A DNA stretch of 64,000 nucleotides from Bradyrhizobium nitroreducens (lineage in GTDB: Bacteria > Pseudomonadota > Alphaproteobacteria > Rhizobiales > Xanthobacteraceae), in contig NZ_LFJC01000003.1 of NCBI RefSeq assembly GCF_002776695.1, forward strand, positions 5,264,081-5,328,080, written 5' to 3'. Positions within the stretch are counted from its first letter, which is position 1, and every line of letters begins with the position of its first letter. Below are positions 58,895-64,000 of this stretch, in pieces. Made by a program: the position numbers and the translations under genes. Below the pieces are notes generated by a model, which saw only the letters and a list, made by a program, of their open reading frames with translations, did not search any database and was not told the DNA's origin.

Positions 58895-60856
58895 TCAGTC
58901 ACGGCTCAAAGCCACCACGGGATCGAGGAAGGCGGCGCGGCGGGCCGGGAAGAAGCCGAAGGCGACCCCGATCCCGGTCGAGGTCAGGAATGCCGCGCCG
59001 ATCGAGTACATCGAATAGGTGACCTGGAAGCCCGGCATCGCGATGTTGATCGCCATGCCGAGCAGGATCGCGATCAGGATGCCGGCGATGCCGCCGATGG
59101 ACGAGATCAGCGTCGCCTCAACCAGGAATTGCTGCAGGATGTCGCTGCGCCGCGCGCCGACCGCCATGCGCACGCCGATCTCGCCGATCCGCTCCGACAC
59201 CGAGACCAGCATGATGTTCATCACGCCGATGCCGCCGACGACCAGCGAGATCACCGCGATCGCGGCCACCAGGAAGGCGAGCGTCTGCGTCGTGCTGGTG
59301 ATGGTGCGGCGGATGTCGTCGGTGTTGAGGATGACGAAATCCTTGGTGTTGTGCCGCTGCGTCAGCAGCGTGGTCACGGCGTCCTGCGCCAGGTTGGTCG
59401 AGACCGCGTCGCTGATCCGCAGCAGGATGCTGCGCAGGGCGCGATCGCCGGTGAACTGCGCCTGCACGGTGGTGTAGGGCAGGTACACCGACAGGTTCTG
59501 GTTGGAGCCGAATCCGCCCTGCTGCTGGGCGATGACGCCGACGATACGGCACGGCACCTTGCCGAGCCAGATCACGCGGCCGATGCCGGAGGTCTGGTCG
59601 TCGGCGAAGAACGTCTTGCGGGTGTTGTCGTCGATGACGGCCTGCCGCTCGATGTTGCGCACCGCATCGGCGTCGAACAGGCGTCCTTTCGCGAGCTTGG
59701 CGCCCTTGACCTGAAAATAGCTTTCTCCGACGCCGTTGACCAGCACGTTGGACTCGCTGCCGCGATAGCGCACCGTCGTGCTGGTCGAGACCGTCGGGGT
59801 AACCCCGGCGATGAAGTCCTGCCGGTCGAGCGCGCGGGCATCGCCGAGCACGAGCGTCTTGATCTTGCCGGCGCGCGCGTCGCCGAAGTCCTTGCCCGGA
59901 AACACCTCGATCGTGTTGGTGCCGAGGCTCGAGATGTCCGACAGCACCTTGCGCTGGGAAGCGTTGCCGAGCGCGACCACGGACGACACGGCGGCGATGC
60001 CGATGATGATGCCGAGCATGGTGAGGAAGGCGCGCAGCCGATGCGCGGCCATCGCCACCAGCGCCATCCGCGACGCCTCCCGCAGGCGTCCCAATCCGCC
60101 GCTCCAGCCGGTGCCGCCGGCCGAAGCCGCCCGCGGCGCTGCGGCAGCCGCTTCCGGTACGCCGGCGGCTTGCGTGCGGCGGTCGTCGACGATCCGGCCG
60201 TCCCGCAATTCGATGATGCGATCGGCCCGGGCGGCGACATCGGCATCGTGGGTGACGATGATGATCGTCCGCCCCTCGCGATGCAGTTCCTTCAGGATCT
60301 TCAGCACTTCCTCGCCGCTGCGCCGGTCGAGCGCGCCGGTCGGCTCGTCCGCCAGGATGACCTCCGCGCCGTTGATCAGCGCACGTGCGATCGAGACGCG
60401 CTGCTGCTGGCCGCCGGAGAGCTGGTTCGGGCGATGACCGCCCCTCGTGCCGACGCCGAGCCGCTCGAGCAGCCCATTCGCGCGCGCGCGTCGTTCGCGC
60501 GTATTGACGCCGGCATAGACGGCGGGGATCTCGACATTCGCGGTGGCGGAGAGGTCGCCAAGCAGGTGGTAGCGCTGGAAGATGAAGCCGAAATGCTCAC
60601 GCCGCAGCGCCGCCAGTTGGTCGGCATCGAGCTCGGCGACGTTCTTGCCGGCGACGCGATAGGTGCCGGATGTCGGGCGGTCGAGACAGCCGAGGATGTT
60701 GAGCAGTGTCGATTTGCCCGATCCGGACGATCCGATGATCGCCACCATCTCGCCGGGCTGAATGCCCAGCGAGAGGTCGTCGAGCGCGACCACGCTGGTG
60801 TCTCCGGTCGCGAATTCCCGCCGGACGTTCTCCAGCGCGATGATCGGATCGGCCAT
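58895..60856 (-). CDS. macB: MacB-type ABC transporter (ATPase-permease fusion)
   Basis: A 653-residue protein. The N-terminal ATPase has Walker A GSSGSGKS (42-49), signature LSGGQQQRVSIARAL, Walker B VILADEPTGALD and a switch His in VTHDADVAARADR. A membrane helix (about 290) is followed by the large periplasmic MacB core domain (about 310-520) and three C-terminal FtsX-type helices, including VSERIGEIGVRMAVGARRSDI. MacB moves substrates from the periplasm through an outer-membrane duct, using ATP as a mechanical driver. It starts one base after the macA stop. The substrate is unknown: macrolides, peptides and siderophores are family precedents. Confidence 0.93.
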   Translation of the reverse strand: MADPIIALENVRREFATGDTSVVALDDLSLGIQPGEMVAIIGSSGSGKSTLLNILGCLDRPTSGTYRVAGKNVAELDADQLAALRREHFGFIFQRYHLLGDLSATANVEIPAVYAGVNTRERRARANGLLERLGVGTRGGHRPNQLSGGQQQRVSIARALINGAEVILADEPTGALDRRSGEEVLKILKELHREGRTIIIVTHDADVAARADRIIELRDGRIVDDRRTQAAGVPEAAAAAPRAASAGGTGWSGGLGRLREASRMALVAMAAHRLRAFLTMLGIIIGIAAVSSVVALGNASQRKVLSDISSLGTNTIEVFPGKDFGDARAGKIKTLVLGDARALDRQDFIAGVTPTVSTSTTVRYRGSESNVLVNGVGESYFQVKGAKLAKGRLFDADAVRNIERQAVIDDNTRKTFFADDQTSGIGRVIWLGKVPCRIVGVIAQQQGGFGSNQNLSVYLPYTTVQAQFTGDRALRSILLRISDAVSTNLAQDAVTTLLTQRHNTKDFVILNTDDIRRTITSTTQTLAFLVAAIAVISLVVGGIGVMNIMLVSVSERIGEIGVRMAVGARRSDILQQFLVEATLISSIGGIAGILIAILLGMAINIAMPGFQVTYSMYSIGAAFLTSTGIGVAFGFFPARRAAFLDPVVALSRD

Positions 60857-60857
60857 G

Positions 60858-62090
60858 TCAGAGACCTCCGGGCGGGCCACTCGGCGCGCCGCGCGACGCG
60901 GTCTGCTCGCTCGCCTCTCCGGTGACGACCCGCTCGCCCGCGTCGAGACCGGACCTGATCTCCACGATGGTGCGATCGTTGAGGCCGGTTTTGACCTCGC
61001 GCTCGCTGACGTCACCGGACGCGCTGAGGGTGCGGACGGTGCTGCGGCCGTCGGATTTGCGCATCACGGCCAGCGCGGGGATCACCTTCACGCGCTTGGC
61101 CTCGCCGGTGACGATGTGAATCTCGGCGGTCATGTAGGTCCGCAGCGCATAGTCCTTGTTCGGGACGTTGAAGACGCCGATGTAGTAGATCGCCGTGCTG
61201 GTCGAGCTCGACGAACTCGAGCTCGAGCTGGACGAGGACGTGGTGGTCGAGGAGAAGCTGGCGTCGGTCTTGATCGACTCGGGGGCCGGCTCGATCTGCT
61301 CCAGCCGGGCCTCGTAGCGATGGTCCTGGTCGCCGAGGATGGTGAAGTACAGCGATTGTCCCGGCTTGACCTTGACGATGTCGGTCTCGGAGATCTCCGC
61401 CCGCACCGTCATGGTCTCGAGCTGGCCCAGCACGACGATGGTCGGCGCGGACTGCACCGCGTTGACCGTCTGTCCTTCCTGCGCCACCGTGGCGAGGACC
61501 GTGCCGTCGATCGGCGCGGTGATGCGGGTGTATTCGAGGTTCACGCGCGCGGTCTCGACACTGGCTTCCGCCCCCACGATCAGGGCTTCGAGGGCGGCGA
61601 TCTGGGCGCGGGTCTGCCGCACGGTGGAATCCGCGCTGTCGAAATCGCTGCGCGATGTGGCGTGCTGCGCCAATGTCGCCTGCTGGCGCGCGAGGTTGGC
61701 CTCGGCCAGCACCAGCGCGGCCTCCTTCTCGGCCTTCTGCGCGCGGTAGTTCTTGAGCGACGCCTCGGAGCTGCGCAGATCGTTCTGCTTGGTGACGGGG
61801 TCGATCTGGGCGATGACGTCGCCGGCCTTGACCGTATCGCCAACGCGAACGTTGAGGGCGGTGATCCGGCCCGACACCTGCGCGCCGACCGCGGTCAGTC
61901 GCGCCGGCTTCAGCGTGCCGCTCGCGAGCACCTCCTCGCGCAGATCGCTGACGGTGACCGGCGCCGTGATGTAGGACTGCGCCTTGTTCGACGTCCCCGG
62001 AAAGCGCATGGCCGCGACGACGCCGGTCGCCACGACGGCGACGATTGCCGCGGCGATCTTCAGTCGCTTGGCGGTGATGATATCAGTCAC
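60858..62090 (-). CDS. macA: MacA-type periplasmic adaptor with poly-serine insertion
   Basis: A 410-residue membrane fusion protein: N-terminal anchor (about residues 11-29), lipoyl halves (VSGRITALNVRVGDTVKAGDVIAQIDP and YTRITAPIDGTVLATVAQEGQTV), a coiled-coil hairpin (about 95-165), beta-barrel and membrane-proximal domains. In the beta-barrel region, between IKTDASF and AIYYIGVF, lies a run of about 20 Ser/Thr residues (nucleotides about 61196-61256), which is unusual in length. The GTG start overlaps the stop of the upstream outer-membrane factor gene (GTGA). It links MacB to the outer-membrane channel. Confidence 0.92.
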   Translation of the reverse strand: MTDIITAKRLKIAAAIVAVVATGVVAAMRFPGTSNKAQSYITAPVTVSDLREEVLASGTLKPARLTAVGAQVSGRITALNVRVGDTVKAGDVIAQIDPVTKQNDLRSSEASLKNYRAQKAEKEAALVLAEANLARQQATLAQHATSRSDFDSADSTVRQTRAQIAALEALIVGAEASVETARVNLEYTRITAPIDGTVLATVAQEGQTVNAVQSAPTIVVLGQLETMTVRAEISETDIVKVKPGQSLYFTILGDQDHRYEARLEQIEPAPESIKTDASFSSTTTSSSSSSSSSSSSTSTAIYYIGVFNVPNKDYALRTYMTAEIHIVTGEAKRVKVIPALAVMRKSDGRSTVRTLSASGDVSEREVKTGLNDRTIVEIRSGLDAGERVVTGEASEQTASRGAPSGPPGGL

Positions 62091-63646
62091 TTCACCGTCT
62101 CCCGGACGTGCGGTCCCGTGTTGGTGTCCACGATGATTGGCGTCGAAATGTCGACCGGATCGGACCAGCCCCCGCCGAGCGCCTTGGCGAGGGAAATGTA
62201 GTCCTTGACCGCCGACACCTTGCTCTGGATCAGCGAATCCTCGGCCGAGTAGAGCGAGCGTTCGGCGTCCAGCACGTCGATGAAGCTGGCGCTGCCGGTC
62301 TCGAACAGCGACCGCGACAATCTTGCAGCCTCGCGGTAGTTCTTCGCGGCTTCCGCGAGCTTGGTCGCGCGGATGCGATCCTGCGACAGCGACACCAGTG
62401 CGTTCTCGACGTCCTCGAACGCGGTGAGCACGGTCGAATGGAACGTCGCGAACGCCTGGTCGCGTTGCGCCTCCGCGATCCTGACGGTGGCGAGGCGCTT
62501 GCCTGCGTCGAACACCGGCACCGTGACGGATGGCCCGACCGACCAGCTCACGCTGGAATATTTGGCGAGGTCGCCGGCGCGCAGCGCCGATGTGCCGACC
62601 GACCCGGTCAGCGACACCGCCGGATAGCGGTCGGCTTCGGCCGCGCCGATCTTGGCGGTGGCCTGCGCGAGCTTGCGTTCGGCGCTGGCAACATCGGGAC
62701 GGTTCATCAAGAGATCCGCGGGCAGGCCCGTGGGCAGCGGCATGCGCGGCGCCGGCACGGGTGCGGATTTCGCCATCAGCGCAGCGACGCCGTCCGGCGG
62801 CCGTCCGAGCAGGATGCCGAGACGGTGAATGTCGGCGGCAAGCGCGGCCTGATAGGTCGGCACGTTCGCTTCCGTGCTGGCGGCCTGTGCGGTGGCCTTG
62901 GCGAGATCGACGGCGTTGCCGCTGCCGGCGTCGTACTTGCTGCGGGTGAGCTTTTCGGTGTCGCGTTGCGAGGTCGATGTGCGCTGCGCCAGCGCGATCC
63001 GGGCCTGATAGCCGCGCGCCTCGACGTAATAGGCGGCGACATCGCCGATCAACGTGACGAGGCTGTCGCGCAAATCCTCTTCGGCGGATTGCTCGCCGCG
63101 CAGCGCCGCCTCGATGCTCCGCTGCGTGCCGCCGAACAGGTCGAGCTCCCAGCTCGAATCGAAGCTCGCCTGGTGCAGCGTGTAGGGTGAAGTGTCGACC
63201 ACGGTCGAGGCGGAGCCGGCGCTGCTCTTGTTGTCGGTCACCGAGGCCGAGCCGCTCACCGAAGGAAACAGGCCGGCGCTGGTCTGTTGAACCGTTGCGC
63301 GTGCCTCGCGCACGACCGCCTTGGCCTTGGCAACGCTCGGATTGGCGTCGACGGCCTGCTCGATCAGACGGTTGAGCAAGGGATCGCGCAGGCGCAGCCA
63401 CCAGCGATCCAGCGTGCCGGCCTGCCGGCGCGACGCCGGTCTGGCGCTCCAGTGCGCGGGCATGTCGAGCTTCGGCGGTCCGGCATAGTCCGGGCCGACG
63501 GCGCAGCCGGCCAACATCGCGCCCAACATCAATGCGGCGCAGGCCGATCCGGCGCGCGAGAAGGCGGCGCGCAACGGGGGCGACGTCGGGCGATGGTTCT
63601 GCTCTAGGGCTGGCGTGGGAACGGTGGCGAACACGCGTAACGGCAT
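62087..63646 (-). CDS. NodT/OprM-family outer-membrane efflux lipoprotein
   Basis: A 519-residue outer-membrane factor with a lipobox MLAGC (Cys48) after a hydrophobic stretch. It has the usual repeats of the family: GPDYAGPPKLDMPAHW near the N-terminus, two long helical halves (ARATVQQTSAGLFPSVSGSASVTDN..., AEADRYPAVSLTGSVGTSALR...) and the C-terminal SLFETGSASFIDVLDAERSLYSAEDSLIQSK motif. The signal peptide is long (47 residues); the ATG at 63646 has no good ribosome site, so a shorter non-ATG start is possible. It is the first gene of the run outer-membrane factor-macA-macB-response regulator-kinase and supplies the exit duct. Confidence 0.9.
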   Translation of the reverse strand: MPLRVFATVPTPALEQNHRPTSPPLRAAFSRAGSACAALMLGAMLAGCAVGPDYAGPPKLDMPAHWSARPASRRQAGTLDRWWLRLRDPLLNRLIEQAVDANPSVAKAKAVVREARATVQQTSAGLFPSVSGSASVTDNKSSAGSASTVVDTSPYTLHQASFDSSWELDLFGGTQRSIEAALRGEQSAEEDLRDSLVTLIGDVAAYYVEARGYQARIALAQRTSTSQRDTEKLTRSKYDAGSGNAVDLAKATAQAASTEANVPTYQAALAADIHRLGILLGRPPDGVAALMAKSAPVPAPRMPLPTGLPADLLMNRPDVASAERKLAQATAKIGAAEADRYPAVSLTGSVGTSALRAGDLAKYSSVSWSVGPSVTVPVFDAGKRLATVRIAEAQRDQAFATFHSTVLTAFEDVENALVSLSQDRIRATKLAEAAKNYREAARLSRSLFETGSASFIDVLDAERSLYSAEDSLIQSKVSAVKDYISLAKALGGGWSDPVDISTPIIVDTNTGPHVRETVK

Positions 63647-63861
63647 CAAATCGGCTGAGATCCATGGCCTTGCCGGGGGCGGGCGATGCCCGTGGCCCTC
63701 GGAATGGGTAGTCGGAACCGGGTCCATTAGCCGCCCGATCGTGGCCTTTCGGCAGCCTGAACGTTGCTGAATGTAAACAGATGTTGCGCGGCATCTCGGC
63801 GCCCCGCCGCCGCAGGGCGTCAGGTCCCTGTTTCGCCGCCGCGTCAAGCCCTTCGCGTCAA

Positions 63862-63887
63862 AATATTCCACTTTACCGAAATTCGGT
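63862..63887 (-). promoter_or_regulatory. Candidate promoter with palindrome upstream of the efflux operon
   Basis: On the minus strand the 13-base palindrome ACCGAAATTCGGT (63875-63887) is followed by TATTTT (63867-63862), a possible -10. This would give a leader of about 210 bases. The gap 63647-64000 holds no convincing gene; beyond the palindrome the sequence is GC-rich and unrecognised. Confidence 0.35.
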
Positions 63888-64000
63888 TTTGTCGTATGTG
63901 TCGTTCATCCCGGCTTATCCAAGAGGGGCGACTTGTGGTCGTCTTGTTCGCGAGCCGGGGTTGCGGTGGACGCGGCAGCGTCGGCATGAGAGGTGCGGGC

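Noticed and set aside
62091..63794. Long N-terminal extension of the MacA-like protein
   Set aside because: It is the shadow of the outer-membrane factor gene in another frame. The adaptor begins at the GTG (62090) that overlaps the previous stop.
1..64000. CRISPR arrays, tRNA or rRNA genes, insertion sequences or prophage
   Set aside because: No spaced identical short repeats, no tRNA-like cloverleaf or rRNA segment, and no transposase, integrase or phage gene was recognised. The only long tandem repeats are coding units of the giant protein.

Overview
The window is GC-rich (roughly two thirds G+C), densely coded alphaproteobacterial chromosome. Gene content points to a Bradyrhizobium-type rhizobial or photosynthetic-relative organism: FixK/FNR-type boxes, a GGAAC-N16-CGTT (EcfG-type) stress promoter, a NodT-family outer-membrane factor, DUF6894 and a giant RTX/cadherin-like secreted protein. 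The genus assignment is an inference from gene content, not a sequence search.

Layout. (1) 2-16315: the 3' part of one enormous RTX/cadherin-like protein gene, whose start lies left of the window. It contains 11 units of exactly 291 bp and, inside them, a 582-bp two-unit repeat present three times. (2) 16.4-24.4 kb: a probable low-oxygen block with an FtsH-type protease, a DUF6894 protein, a MgtA-type P-type ATPase, a monohaem cytochrome c, and an operon of a polytopic membrane protein, a double-DUF2249 protein and a DUF59 Fe-S assembly factor. Five promoters here carry a TTG-N8-CAA box at nearly the same distance (21-22 bp) from a candidate -10. (3) 24.5-29.2 kb: ubiX-ubiD divergent from ubiT-ubiU-ubiV, which looks like the oxygen-independent ubiquinone pathway set. 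(4) 29.3-33.6 kb: a DUF892 stress protein behind a nearly symmetric EcfG promoter, two small unknown genes, a cytoplasmic DMSO-reductase-family molybdoenzyme and an AraC regulator.

(5) 33.7-47.9 kb: an accessory block of small-molecule and oxidative-stress enzymes (two alpha/beta hydrolases of the Asp-nucleophile type, a DJ-1/PfpI protein, a VOC protein, an enoyl-CoA hydratase-like protein, OsmC, MsrA, a HWE-type histidine kinase). It also holds two large regulators with an OmpR-type winged helix fused to a STAND-like ATPase and a helical repeat region. Five intergenic regions here share a previously unannotated 10-bp-phased direct repeat (about CTAACAAC-NN-MTAACGAGC), always in the same orientation relative to the downstream gene. 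This is the best candidate in the window for an undescribed regulatory system. (6) 48.1-55.5 kb: a TetR regulator with two operator-like sites facing an EmrA/EmrB-like efflux operon, an aldo/keto reductase, and a third paralogue of the winged-helix/STAND regulator. Paralogues two and three share an upstream palindrome (CCAGTAAACTGG). (7) 55.5-63.6 kb: a left-going run of NodT-type outer-membrane factor, MacA-like adaptor, MacB-like ABC transporter, OmpR-type response regulator, histidine kinase and MFS transporter. The last 354 bases contain no recognisable gene.

In functional terms, the left half looks like respiration and protein or ion homeostasis under low oxygen. The right half looks like detoxification, efflux and stress response under dedicated local regulators.
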